Origin: Microvirga pudoricolor
Lineage (GTDB): Bacteria; Pseudomonadota; Alphaproteobacteria; Rhizobiales; Beijerinckiaceae
DNA length: 64,000 nucleotides
NCBI RefSeq assembly: GCF_016892705.1
Contig: NZ_JAFEMB010000005.1
Location: 248,001 to 312,000 of the forward strand
Reading direction: 5' to 3'
Shown: positions 20,564 through 28,751 of the stretch, in pieces
Layout of the letters: the number at the start of each line of letters is the position of its first letter
How positions within the stretch are numbered: the first letter of the stretch is position 1
Notes under the pieces: generated by a model
What the model was told of the DNA's origin: nothing
The model's input: the letters and a program-made list of their open reading frames with translations, nothing else
The model's database searches: none
Position numbers and translations under genes: made by a program

Positions 20564-21727
20564 TCACGCCCCCCTGGCGATAAAACTGGTGCCAAGGTGA
20601 ACAATATCATTCCACGTGGCGAACAGCATGAGAGCGGCCACCAGGGCGAAGCCGATCCGGAACCCGATCTCCTGGGCCCGGTCGCTCAGCGGACGGCCGC
20701 GAACCGCCTCAATGGCATAGAATAGAAGGTGTCCGCCATCGAGGAGAGGCACCGGGAACAGGTTGATCAGGCCGATGGACACGGACAGGACGGCCACGAG
20801 GCTGATGAGACCTCCGACCCCGCCGAGGGTCGCCACCTGGCCCGAAACCTGCGCGATCCGGATCGGGCCGGAGAGCTGATCGGTGGATTCCTCCCCCACG
20901 ATTAATTTGCCGATATAGTTAAAAGTCCTGTCGATAACGTACCAGGTTTCCACAACCCCGGACTTTAGGGCGCTGATCGGCGTGTAGGTCAGCCTCTTGA
21001 TGGCGGAGGGATCCCGGGAGGCCTGGAGGCCGAGGAGACCGATCCGCTGCTTGCCGAAGGGGGTGCTCTGCTCGCGCAGATCGGGGGTCGCGGTGAGGGG
21101 GACTTCCTTGCCGTCCCGGTCCACCACGATGTTCAGGGCCGTCCCCGCGCTGGTGCTGACGATGCGCTGCATGTCGGCGAAGGTCTCGATCCGGGTGCCG
21201 TCGATGGACAGAATCAGGTCGTTCGGCATGAAACCGGCCCGCTCGGCAGGCCCGCCGGGCTGCACGATGTCGATTCTCGGCTCCAGCACCGCCCGGCCCT
21301 GAAAGTAGTTCAGGCCTGCGAAGACCACGATGGCGAGGATGAAGTTGGCGATGGGTCCCGCCGCCACGATGGCGGCCCGCTTGGCCACGCTCTGGTGTGG
21401 AAAGCTCACCGCGCGCTCGGCTGCGCTCATGTGGTCGAGCTCTCCCTTGTTCGGTACGCTGGCGGCGTTCAGGTCGCCCACGAACTTCACGTAACCGCCC
21501 AGGGGAATCGCCGAGAGCTTCCAGCGGGTGCCGTGGCGGTCGTTCCAGCCGAAGATCTCGGGGCCGAAGCCGATGGAGAAGGCCGTCACGCCCACTCCGC
21601 AGCGGCGTCCGACCCAGAAATGGCCGAACTCGTGCACGAAAACCACCACGCTCAGCACGACGAAGAACGAGAGCAGGGTGAGCAGGAGAGAGTTCGTCGC
21701 TCCGCCGATGGTCGCGAGCAGGTCCAT
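20564..21727 (-). CDS. rseP: Site-2 protease RseP
   Basis: RseP is an inner-membrane zinc metalloprotease that cleaves anti-sigma factors and signal-peptide remnants within the membrane. The zinc motif HEFGH is in the first membrane helix, a PDZ domain (about 130-200) carries PGGPAERAGFMPNDLILSIDG, and the third zinc ligand lies in PVPLLDGGHLL. The ATG is preceded by AAGGAAA; a GTG one codon earlier is too close to that site. At 387 aa it has one PDZ domain by sequence, where E. coli RseP has two. It lies between dxr and bamA as in most proteobacteria. Confidence 0.95.
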   Translation of the reverse strand: MDLLATIGGATNSLLLTLLSFFVVLSVVVFVHEFGHFWVGRRCGVGVTAFSIGFGPEIFGWNDRHGTRWKLSAIPLGGYVKFVGDLNAASVPNKGELDHMSAAERAVSFPHQSVAKRAAIVAAGPIANFILAIVVFAGLNYFQGRAVLEPRIDIVQPGGPAERAGFMPNDLILSIDGTRIETFADMQRIVSTSAGTALNIVVDRDGKEVPLTATPDLREQSTPFGKQRIGLLGLQASRDPSAIKRLTYTPISALKSGVVETWYVIDRTFNYIGKLIVGEESTDQLSGPIRIAQVSGQVATLGGVGGLISLVAVLSVSIGLINLFPVPLLDGGHLLFYAIEAVRGRPLSDRAQEIGFRIGFALVAALMLFATWNDIVHLGTSFIARGA

Positions 21728-21746
21728 CACATTTCCTTCCGCACCG

Positions 21747-22928
21747 TTATGACGGCGCTACTTCCAGGGCATCCGGCAAGAGCTGTCGCGCCGCCCGGCG
21801 CGCCTCCCCGTCGATCTCCAGGGCGTCCGCGACCGTGGCCGGTGCCGGAAGCTTTCTTGCGGAGAAGGATGAGCAGACACTCTCAACCGTTTTCGAAATA
21901 TCGTAAAACCGGATCGCGCCAGCCATGAAGGCCGCCACGGCGATCTCATTGGCGGCGTTCAGCACGGTTGGCATCGACCCGCCGGCCCGCAGGGCGGCCC
22001 GGGCGGCGGCGAGGCACGGAAACCGGTCCTCGTCCGCCGGCTCGAAGCTTAATCGCGCGATCGCGGCAAGATCGAGACGGGGCAGGCTCATGACCAGGCG
22101 CTCACGATGCCGCAGGGCATTGGCGATGGGCACTTTCATGTCGGGCAAGGCCAGGCCCGCCGTCAGGGCTCCATCACGCCACTGCACCAGGCCGTGCACG
22201 ATCGATTCCGGGTGGACGACCACACCCAGGCGATCCGCCTCCAGACCGAAGAGATGGTGGGCCTCGATGAGTTCCAGGCCCTTGTTCATCAAGGTGGCGG
22301 AATCGATGTTGATCTTCGACCCCATGGACCAGACCGGATGGGCCGCGGCCTCCATTGGGCTCGCCTCCGCGATGCGCTCCCGGCTCCAGGTCCGGAAGGG
22401 CCCGCCCGATGCCGTGATGATCGCCGTCTCGACATCGCGATTGGCGCCGGCCGCCAGGGCCTGGTCGAGGGCGTTGTGCTCGGAATCCACGGGCATGATC
22501 TCGGCGCCGATCTCGCGGGCCGCCGTCATGAAGGCCTCGCCTGCGCAGACGAGGCTCTCCTTGTTGGCAAGCGCGATCCGGCGACCGGGCTTCATGGCCG
22601 CGTGCGTGGGTTTGAGCCCTGCCGTGCCGCTGATCGCGGCGAGCACGATGTCGGCCTCCCGCTCAACCGCTTCCATCACGGCGCCCTCGCCCGCTCCGCT
22701 ATCGATCCCGGACCCGGCGAGAGCCGCCCTCAAGGCGTCTTGGCCCCTTTCATCCGCCAGGGCGGCGAAGCGGGCTCCCAGGCGCCGGGCCGTAGCGGCC
22801 AGGGCCTCGGCGTCCCGGCCGCCGACCACAGCCGCGACGCGAAACGCGTCGCGGTGGGCCAGCACGACATCGGCCGTCGAACGGCCGATGGAGCCTGTGG
22901 CGCCGAGAATCGTGAGGGAGCGCGTCAT
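21747..22928 (-). CDS. dxr: 1-deoxy-D-xylulose 5-phosphate reductoisomerase
   Basis: Dxr makes methylerythritol phosphate, committing carbon to isoprenoids. The start overlaps the cdsA stop by four bases (ATGA), giving 393 aa; the frame is open farther upstream within cdsA but is not coding there. NADPH-binding LGATGSIGRST is at residue 7 on, followed by ALANKESLV, PVDSEHNAL, ITASGGPF and TLMNKGLELIEAHHLF, all catalytic segments. Its product feeds UppS, encoded two genes upstream, so the operon couples undecaprenyl supply to cell-envelope synthesis. Confidence 0.96.
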   Translation of the reverse strand: MTRSLTILGATGSIGRSTADVVLAHRDAFRVAAVVGGRDAEALAATARRLGARFAALADERGQDALRAALAGSGIDSGAGEGAVMEAVEREADIVLAAISGTAGLKPTHAAMKPGRRIALANKESLVCAGEAFMTAAREIGAEIMPVDSEHNALDQALAAGANRDVETAIITASGGPFRTWSRERIAEASPMEAAAHPVWSMGSKINIDSATLMNKGLELIEAHHLFGLEADRLGVVVHPESIVHGLVQWRDGALTAGLALPDMKVPIANALRHRERLVMSLPRLDLAAIARLSFEPADEDRFPCLAAARAALRAGGSMPTVLNAANEIAVAAFMAGAIRFYDISKTVESVCSSFSARKLPAPATVADALEIDGEARRAARQLLPDALEVAPS

Positions 22929-23803
22929 GCGGGAACCGCCGAGGACAGCTTGAGGAGGAGCAGAACGGCACCCAGGATCAGCGCAACCGCCCAGAATCCG
23001 TCGAGGCGGTCCATGACACCGCCATGTCCCGGGATGAGATGGCTCGAATCCTTGACGTCGAAGCGCCGCTTCATAGCCGATTCCCCGAGATCGCCGAGCT
23101 GGGACGCGACGGAGGCCACGATGGACAGCATGATGACGTTGCGTAGGCTGAACGGCGGCATGATGCCCAGCCGCTGTACGCTCCAGGCCACGAGGAACCC
23201 CGCGATGGCGGCGGCCAGCACCCCGCCCAGGAAGCCCGACCAGGTCTTCTTGGGGCTGACGCGCGGCCAGAGCTTTGGGCCGCCGAGGGACCGGCCCGTG
23301 AAATAGGCCGCGATGTCCGTGGACCAGACCACCGCGAACATCCACAGAAGGCCGGCGAGACCCAGGTTCGGATGCTCGCGCACGGTGGGAGGGACGACCA
23401 CAATCACGAGGCCGTAAAGGAAGCCGGTGACGGCCCAAGCCTTGCCGGTGCGTCCCTGAGCCAGGAGCGCCAGGAGCAGCACGGCGGCGGCCACGACACC
23501 GACGGAGGCGCTAAAGCTTCCCCCGGCAACGAGCAAGGCCGTCAAAGCGGCGCACCCGGCGGCCGCGACGGCCTGGACGGGCCGGAGGGGCCGGACCTTC
23601 GCCATGGCGGTCCATTCCACCGTCATGGCAACGCCCGCCGCGAACCAGAACCATGCGAAGGCTTGGCCGCCCAGATAGGCCGTGATGAGGGCGAGGGGGA
23701 TGAGGACCAGGGCGGACGCGACGCGCTTGCCCAGTTCGGTGGAGACGACGCCGGAGCGTGCTTTGCCCTGCTCGGGCTTCGCAGCGGTGTCAGGGGCCCC
23801 CAT
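22925..23803 (-). CDS. cdsA: Phosphatidate cytidylyltransferase
   Basis: CdsA makes CDP-diacylglycerol, precursor of all phospholipids. The protein has about eight hydrophobic segments and ends with the full family signature from SQLGDLGESAMKRRFDVKD to HGGVMDRLD. I start at the ATG next to the uppS stop (292 aa); a GTG four codons earlier would overlap uppS by 11 bp and is equally possible. The stop is coupled to dxr. Confidence 0.94.
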   Translation of the reverse strand: MGAPDTAAKPEQGKARSGVVSTELGKRVASALVLIPLALITAYLGGQAFAWFWFAAGVAMTVEWTAMAKVRPLRPVQAVAAAGCAALTALLVAGGSFSASVGVVAAAVLLLALLAQGRTGKAWAVTGFLYGLVIVVVPPTVREHPNLGLAGLLWMFAVVWSTDIAAYFTGRSLGGPKLWPRVSPKKTWSGFLGGVLAAAIAGFLVAWSVQRLGIMPPFSLRNVIMLSIVASVASQLGDLGESAMKRRFDVKDSSHLIPGHGGVMDRLDGFWAVALILGAVLLLLKLSSAVPA

Positions 23804-23804
23804 C

Positions 23805-24572
23805 TCAGACGACACGGGCGCTGAGGCCGCCGAAACGGCGGTCGCGCCGGGCGTATTCCTCGATGGCCGACCGGAAGGTCCGGTCGTCGAAATCAGGCCA
23901 GAAATCCGGCAGGAACACGAATTCGGAATAGGCTGTCTGCCAGGTGAGGAAGTTGGAGACCCGCTGCTCGCCGGACGTGCGGATTACCAGGTCCGGGTCC
24001 GGGATGCCCGTCGTATCGAGTTCGGCCTCCACGGTGTCGAGGTCGATGGTCGCGGGATCCAGCGTTCCGGCCCTCACCTTCTCGGCGAGGGCCCGCATGG
24101 CGCGCACGATTTCCTGGCGCCCGCCGTAATTGAAAGCGATCACCAGGTTCAGGCCCGTATTGGCCTTCGTCAAACCCTCGGCCTCGTCCAGCAGGACGCG
24201 AATGTCGGGGGCGAGGCTGGTCCGTTCTCCGATGATCCGCACCCGGACGTTCGCCGCGTGCAGGTCCGCGAGATCGTGCCGCACGAAGCGCTTGAGCAGT
24301 CCCATGAGATCGGAGACCTCCTGGGCCGGGCGCCGCCAGTTTTCCGACGAGAAGCTGTAGACCGTCAGGTACCGGATGCCGAGCTCGTTGGCGGTGCGGA
24401 CGGCCCGCCGGATCGCCTCGACGCCGCGCCGGTGCCCCTCGAAGCGCGGGAGGCCACGCTTGGCCGCCCAGCGCCCGTTGCCATCCATGATGATGGCGAC
24501 ATGAGCCGGCGGCCCCTCACCCGGTGCGGGTTGGGTCAGCGCGGGTGCCGACAGCTTTGCTTCGCCGCTCAT
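23805..24572 (-). CDS. uppS: Undecaprenyl pyrophosphate synthase
   Basis: UppS condenses isopentenyl units onto farnesyl diphosphate to make the C55 carrier for peptidoglycan and O-antigen. Motifs are MDGNGRWA with catalytic Asp30, [16 protein letters not shown] and [15 protein letters not shown], followed by the [16 protein letters not shown] region. The chosen ATG is preceded by GGAGAG and yields 255 aa with an N-terminal extension of about 20 residues. It lies directly after frr. Confidence 0.96.
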   Translation of the reverse strand: MSGEAKLSAPALTQPAPGEGPPAHVAIIMDGNGRWAAKRGLPRFEGHRRGVEAIRRAVRTANELGIRYLTVYSFSSENWRRPAQEVSDLMGLLKRFVRHDLADLHAANVRVRIIGERTSLAPDIRVLLDEAEGLTKANTGLNLVIAFNYGGRQEIVRAMRALAEKVRAGTLDPATIDLDTVEAELDTTGIPDPDLVIRTSGEQRVSNFLTWQTAYSEFVFLPDFWPDFDDRTFRSAIEEYARRDRRFGGLSARVV

Positions 24573-24597
24573 GGCCTGCTCTCTCCACACGCCCCGA

Positions 24598-25158
24598 TCA
24601 GACGTGCATGATTTCCTTTTCCTTGGCCTGAAGCAGGGTTTCGACCTCGGCCACGTACTGGTCGGTCGCCTTCTGGACCTGATCGCCCTGACGCTTCTCG
24701 TCGTCCTCGCTGATGGCGGAATCCTTCTGGAGCTTCTTGAGCAGGTCCATGCCGTCGCGGCGGACGTGGCGGATCGCGATGCGAGCCTCTTCCGCGTATT
24801 TGTGCGAGACCTTCACCATCTCCTTACGGCGCTGCTCGTTCATCTCCGGGATGCGCAGGCGAATGATCTGGCCCTCGGTTTGGGGGTTGAGCCCGAGATC
24901 CGACTCGCGGATCGCCTTCTCGACCGCCGATACCATGCCGCGATCCCAGACCTGGACGCTGAGGAGGCGCGGCTCCGGCACGCTCACCGTGGCCACCTGG
25001 GTGATGGGCATCGCGGCCCCGTAGGCGTCAACCTGGATGGGGTCGAGCAGGCTGGGCGATGCCCGGCCGGTCCTCAGGCTTCCCAGGTCATTCTTGAATG
25101 AATTGATGGCGCCTTGCATGCGGCGCTTCACGTCGTCGAGGTCAAAAGTCGCGGCCAT
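24598..25158 (-). CDS. frr: Ribosome recycling factor
   Basis: RRF works with EF-G to split the post-termination ribosome. The 186-aa protein matches the family end to end: a long three-helix bundle with the conserved [22 protein letters not shown] start and a charged C-terminal helix ending KEKEIMHV. pyrH precedes it by 57 bp and uppS follows after 25 bp. Confidence 0.97.
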   Translation of the reverse strand: MAATFDLDDVKRRMQGAINSFKNDLGSLRTGRASPSLLDPIQVDAYGAAMPITQVATVSVPEPRLLSVQVWDRGMVSAVEKAIRESDLGLNPQTEGQIIRLRIPEMNEQRRKEMVKVSHKYAEEARIAIRHVRRDGMDLLKKLQKDSAISEDDEKRQGDQVQKATDQYVAEVETLLQAKEKEIMHV

Positions 25159-25215
25159 CGCGGTGAATCCTTACTCAAACAGTTAAAATGGGCTTACGCC
25201 TGTGCGGCTTCGTCA

Positions 25216-25929
25216 TCAAGGGGCGACGATGGTCGAAGGGCTGGTCCCGTCGAGGATCGCCGTGACGGAGCTCGGGGCATGAACCGATCCGACGATGATG
25301 GAAAGTCGGCTCTCGCGGGCGAGCGCGAAGGCGGCGGTATCCATCACCTTGAGGTCCCGGGCGATGGCCTCGTCGTGGGTCAGCCGCTCGTAGCGGACCG
25401 CGCCGGGGTCCTTCTTGGGATCGGCCGAGTAGACCCCATCCACCTGGGTGGCCTTGAGCACCGCGTCGCAGCGAAGCTCCGCGGCGCGCAGGACGGCGGC
25501 GGTATCCGTCGTGAAATAGGGATTGCCCGTGCCTCCCGCGAGAACGACCACCTGTCCCTTCTCGAGATGGTGCAGGGCGGGCTGGCGCGCATAGGTCTCG
25601 CAGATCGTGGGCATGGAGACCGCCGACATGGTGCGGGCCGGCACGCCAGCGGCGTTCAGGGCCGTTTCGACCGCCAGGGAGTTCATCACCGTGCCGAGCA
25701 TCCCCATGGAATCGGCCGTGGGGCGGTCGATCCAGCCGGCGGCGCTCATGCGGGCGCCCCGGATGATGTTGCCGCCGCCGATCACGAGGGCGATCTCGAA
25801 GCCGGCCTGCGTCGCCTTGGCGATATCGCTCGCAAGGCCGACGAGCAGTTCGGAATCGAGCCAGTACCCATCGGGAGCCATCAGGGCTTCCCCTGAGAGT
25901 TTCACCAAGATGCGCCGGAATTTCGTCAC
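25216..25929 (-). CDS. pyrH: UMP kinase
   Basis: PyrH phosphorylates UMP to UDP. The start is a GTG opening VTKFRRILVKLSGEAL, preceded by AAGGAG; the ATG 30 bp earlier has no ribosome-binding site and lies next to the terminator hairpin. The protein is 237 aa, the normal size. GGGNIIRG, PTADSMGMLGTVMN, LAGGTGNPYFTTDTAA and the KATQVDGVYSADPKKDP loop identify this amino acid kinase family member. It sits between tsf and frr as usual. Confidence 0.96.
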   Translation of the reverse strand: MTKFRRILVKLSGEALMAPDGYWLDSELLVGLASDIAKATQAGFEIALVIGGGNIIRGARMSAAGWIDRPTADSMGMLGTVMNSLAVETALNAAGVPARTMSAVSMPTICETYARQPALHHLEKGQVVVLAGGTGNPYFTTDTAAVLRAAELRCDAVLKATQVDGVYSADPKKDPGAVRYERLTHDEAIARDLKVMDTAAFALARESRLSIIVGSVHAPSSVTAILDGTSPSTIVAP

Positions 25930-25960
25930 AGGGGAACTCTCCTTGATAAACCCTCTCATG

Positions 25961-25986
25961 AAAACGGCGGCCCGAGAGCCGCCGTT
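25961..25986 (-). terminator. Terminator after tsf
   Basis: On the minus strand a 9-bp GC-rich stem AACGGCGGC with a six-base loop is followed by a short T run (TTTTC). It would end or attenuate the rpsB-tsf message before pyrH, reducing expression of downstream genes relative to the translation factors. Confidence 0.7.
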
Positions 25987-26005
25987 CTTAAGTCTTTGTA
26001 TTGGC

Positions 26006-26935
26006 TCAGGCTTTTCCGCCAGCCGCCGCCGCGACTTCGGCCGCGAAGTCCGGGGCCTCTTCCTTCTCGATGCCTTCGCCGAGGGCGAAGCGCACGAAGC
26101 TCTTCAGAGTCACGGGCTTGCCGGCCTTGGACTCGGCCTCCTTGAGAACCTGCGAGATGGTCTTGGACGGATCGTGCACGAAGGGCTGCTCCAGGAGCGT
26201 CACCTCCTTGTAGTAGCTCTTGAGACCGCTCTCGACGATCTTCTGCATGACGTTGTCGGGCTTGCCGGCATTCTTCTCGCGCAGGATCGCGCTCTCGCGC
26301 TCGACCGTGGCGGCATCGACGCCGGAGGCGTCGACGGCGACCGGGTTCGTGGCAGCCACGTGCATGGCGATCTGGCGGCCCAGCGGTCCGAGAACCGTGA
26401 CGTCACCTTCCGACTCCAGCGCCACGAGTACGCCGATCTTGCCGAGGCCTTCGGTGACGGCGTTGTGCACGTAGGTGGAAATCAGGCCTTTGGAGACCTC
26501 GAGCTTGCTCACGCGGCGAAGCGTCATGTTCTCGCCGATCGTGGCGATCAGCTCGTTGAGCTTGTCCTTGACGGTGGTCTGGGAGCCGGGGAAGTGAGCG
26601 GCTTCCAGCGCCTCGACCGAGCCCGCGCCCATGAGGGCGATCTTGGCGGCTTCCCGGGCGAAGGCCTGGAAGCTGTCATTGCGGGCCACGAAGTCGGTCT
26701 CGGAGTTGACCTCGAGGATGGTGGCCTGATGGCCGGAGGACTCGACAGCCACCAGACCCTCGGCGGCGACGCGCCCGGCCTTCTTGGCGGCCTTGGACAG
26801 GCCCTTCTTGCGCAGCCAGTCGACGGCGGCCTCGAGGTCGCCATTGGTCTCGGCAAGGGCGGTCTTGCAGTCCATCATGCCGGCGCTGGTCTGGTCGCGC
26901 AGCTCTTTCACCATCGCAGCGGTAATGTTCGCCAT
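26006..26935 (-). CDS. tsf: Translation elongation factor Ts
   Basis: EF-Ts exchanges GDP on EF-Tu. The 309-aa protein has the N-terminal UBA-like domain with [16 protein letters not shown], the conserved [12 protein letters not shown] segment that contacts EF-Tu, and a C-terminal subdomain. It follows rpsB with a hairpin in the gap, as in most bacteria, and is followed by a terminator. Confidence 0.97.
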   Translation of the reverse strand: MANITAAMVKELRDQTSAGMMDCKTALAETNGDLEAAVDWLRKKGLSKAAKKAGRVAAEGLVAVESSGHQATILEVNSETDFVARNDSFQAFAREAAKIALMGAGSVEALEAAHFPGSQTTVKDKLNELIATIGENMTLRRVSKLEVSKGLISTYVHNAVTEGLGKIGVLVALESEGDVTVLGPLGRQIAMHVAATNPVAVDASGVDAATVERESAILREKNAGKPDNVMQKIVESGLKSYYKEVTLLEQPFVHDPSKTISQVLKEAESKAGKPVTLKSFVRFALGEGIEKEEAPDFAAEVAAAAGGKA

Positions 26936-26966
26936 GGCTCATCCTTTCACGGGTTCAGATATGGGG

Positions 26967-26994
26967 AGCCCGGCGTTCAGGGAAACGCCGGGCT
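26967..26994 (-). promoter_or_regulatory. Hairpin between rpsB and tsf
   Basis: AGCCCGGCGTT and AACGCCGGGCT form a perfect 11-bp stem with a six-base loop in the 110-bp rpsB-tsf gap. No T run follows in the direction of transcription, so it is better read as an attenuator or RNA-stability element setting the S2 to EF-Ts ratio. Confidence 0.55.
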
Positions 26995-27045
26995 TGGGAA
27001 AATTCAGCCGATCGGCGCGGCGAGAGCCGCGCGGGACTTCAAGCC

Positions 27046-28059
27046 TCAGGCGGCTTCGATCGCCGAACGGGCCTGGGCGATCCAGCCGTCGCGCTCGAGG
27101 CGGCCGTTGAGCTTCAGGTCCTTGTCGAGGGCCGCGATGTCGTCCGCCTTCATGGCAGCGAGCTGCCAGAAGTGGAAGATGCCGGCCTCGTTCAGCTTCT
27201 TCTCGAGCTGCGGGCCGACGCCCGTCAGCTTGGTGAGGTCGTCCGGGGCACCGCGGGGAGCGGCAAGGCGCTCGAACTGCTCGCCCTGCTCGGAAGCGCC
27301 GACATCGGCTGCCGGAAGCTCCTCGGCCATCGGGTTCTCGGACGCGCCGACATCGATTCCCATGGAACCGGCCCCGCGGGAGATGCCGTCGAGAGCCGCG
27401 CGGGCCACGAGGTCGCAATACAGGGTGATCGCACGGCCGGCGTCGTCATTGGCCGGAACCGGGTAGGTGATGCCGTCCGGGTCGCAGTTGGTGTCAACGA
27501 TGGCCGCCACCGGGATACCGAGACGCTTGGCCTCCTGGATCGCCAGCTGCTCCTTGTTGGTGTCGATCACGAAGATCAGGTCGGGCGTGCCGCCCATGTC
27601 CTTGATGCCGCCCAGGGCGCGCTCGAGCTTCTCCTTCTCGCGGGAGAGCATCAGGCGCTCCTTCTTCGTGAGGCCCGAGCCGCCGCCGGCGAGGATCTCG
27701 TCCACCTTGCGCAGGCGGGAGATCGAGCCAGAGATCGTTTTCCAGTTGGTGAGCATGCCGCCGAGCCAGCGGGAGTTCACGTAGTACTGGGCCGAACGCT
27801 TGGCCGCATCGGCGATCGAATCGGCCGCCTGGCGCTTCGTGCCCACGAAGAGCACGCGGCCGCCCTTGGCGACCGTGTCGCTGACGGCCTGGAGGGCGCG
27901 GTGCAGCATCGGGACCGACTGGGCCAGATCGATGATGTGGATGTTGTTGCGGGTGCCGAAGATGTACTGACCCATCTTCGGGTTCCAACGGTGAGCCTGG
28001 TGGCCGAAGTGAGCGCCAGCCTCAAGAAGGCTGCGCATCGAGAATTCAGGAAGCGCCAT
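27046..28059 (-). CDS. rpsB: Ribosomal protein uS2 with C-terminal helix-hairpin-helix extension
   Basis: S2 binds the 30S subunit next to S1. Residues 1-230 are a standard S2 ([54 protein letters not shown]). At 337 aa it is about 100 residues longer than E. coli S2. The extra part is an acidic linker (about 232-273) and a helix-hairpin-helix-like module (274-335) with [12 protein letters not shown]. This tail is known from alphaproteobacterial S2 but its role is not established. The gene has its own promoter and a structured leader. Confidence 0.96.
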   Translation of the reverse strand: MALPEFSMRSLLEAGAHFGHQAHRWNPKMGQYIFGTRNNIHIIDLAQSVPMLHRALQAVSDTVAKGGRVLFVGTKRQAADSIADAAKRSAQYYVNSRWLGGMLTNWKTISGSISRLRKVDEILAGGGSGLTKKERLMLSREKEKLERALGGIKDMGGTPDLIFVIDTNKEQLAIQEAKRLGIPVAAIVDTNCDPDGITYPVPANDDAGRAITLYCDLVARAALDGISRGAGSMGIDVGASENPMAEELPAADVGASEQGEQFERLAAPRGAPDDLTKLTGVGPQLEKKLNEAGIFHFWQLAAMKADDIAALDKDLKLNGRLERDGWIAQARSAIEAA

Positions 28060-28157
28060 ATGTTTTCTCCGGTTAAGCCTCCGCGGAACAGTGAACCGGC
28101 CTTGCCGGCCACCGGGGGTTCCTCATGGGCTCATGAGGGGATTCCGCGTGTGGGATG
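28060..28157 (-). promoter_or_regulatory. Structured rpsB mRNA leader
   Basis: The roughly 98-nt untranslated leader can fold as a three-way junction. An outer stem pairs CGCGGAA (28082-28088 on the plus strand) with TTCCGCG (28142-28148). It encloses CCTCATG-GGCT-CATGAGG and a hairpin around CCGGC-CTT-GCCGG. S2 represses its own mRNA in E. coli, so autoregulation through this element is plausible. The fold is drawn by eye. Confidence 0.5.
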
Positions 28158-28163
28158 AGGGCG

Positions 28164-28192
28164 CCTATAGGGGAAAAAGACTCGAAAGACAA
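28164..28192 (-). promoter_or_regulatory. rpsB promoter
   Basis: TTGTCT-N17-TATAGG on the minus strand is a strong alphaproteobacterial housekeeping promoter, with transcription predicted to begin about 98 nt upstream of the rpsB ATG. It drives rpsB-tsf and, by read-through, the envelope genes beyond. Confidence 0.7.
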
Positions 28193-28223
28193 GCCTCCTC
28201 GTGAGGTCAGCATGCCCCAGGTC

Positions 28224-28664
28224 TTACGCCTGGCTCGGGTCAAAGCGCTTCTGGAGGAAGTAGAATTTCGACGCCTGCGGCCGGTCGTCCAAGGTCCCGA
28301 AGAGGCTGTATCCGTTCTTCTGGTAGAAACTCAGAGCCTGAAATTCGAACGTGTTCAGCCAGACACCGATGCAGCCCTGATCCCGCGCGAATTCCTCCGC
28401 CCTGCGCATGAGGTCCGTTCCGAGGTCTTGGCTGCGGTACCGTTCGGGCACGATCAGTAGCTCCACATACAACCAATCGTACGAGACCTTGCCCCACAGT
28501 CCTCCAACGGTCTCCTCCGAGGCCGGGTCCCGCAGGAGGATCGCCAGAGGTTTGGCATTGGCCGGTTTGGTTTTGGTGTCGTTGTAGGCGATCAGCAGTT
28601 TCAGGATCGCCTCGCGCTCCGCATCGCCAGGCGCTTCACACCGAATGATTGCCGGCTTGACCAT
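28224..28664 (-). CDS. GNAT-family N-acetyltransferase
   Basis: A 146-aa single-domain acetyltransferase. The acetyl-CoA site is in VPERYRSQDLGTDLMRRAEEFA (motif A, about residues 75-95), preceded by the WLYVELLIV strand and followed by the LSFYQKNGYSLFG motif B typical of GNAT proteins. Substrate is unknown. It lies alone between dnaE and the rpsB promoter on the same strand. Confidence 0.88.
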   Translation of the reverse strand: MVKPAIIRCEAPGDAEREAILKLLIAYNDTKTKPANAKPLAILLRDPASEETVGGLWGKVSYDWLYVELLIVPERYRSQDLGTDLMRRAEEFARDQGCIGVWLNTFEFQALSFYQKNGYSLFGTLDDRPQASKFYFLQKRFDPSQA

Positions 28665-28751
28665 ACCGCTGCCCCCTCACTCACGGCGACATGAGCCCGA
28701 GCGCAGACATACGTAACATAGTTTCCTTGGCTGGGGAAGTATGGTTGGCGT

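Noticed and set aside
20548-20571. Terminator at the rseP end (GGGCGTG...CACGCCC)
   Set aside because: Stem includes the stop codon and is followed by GGTAAAATT without a T run; kept only as an observation.
18569-20725. 718-codon open frame antisense to bamA
   Set aside because: Mirror-frame artefact of high GC at third codon positions; His/Asp/Val/Gly-rich composition and no family, while bamA is certain on the other strand.
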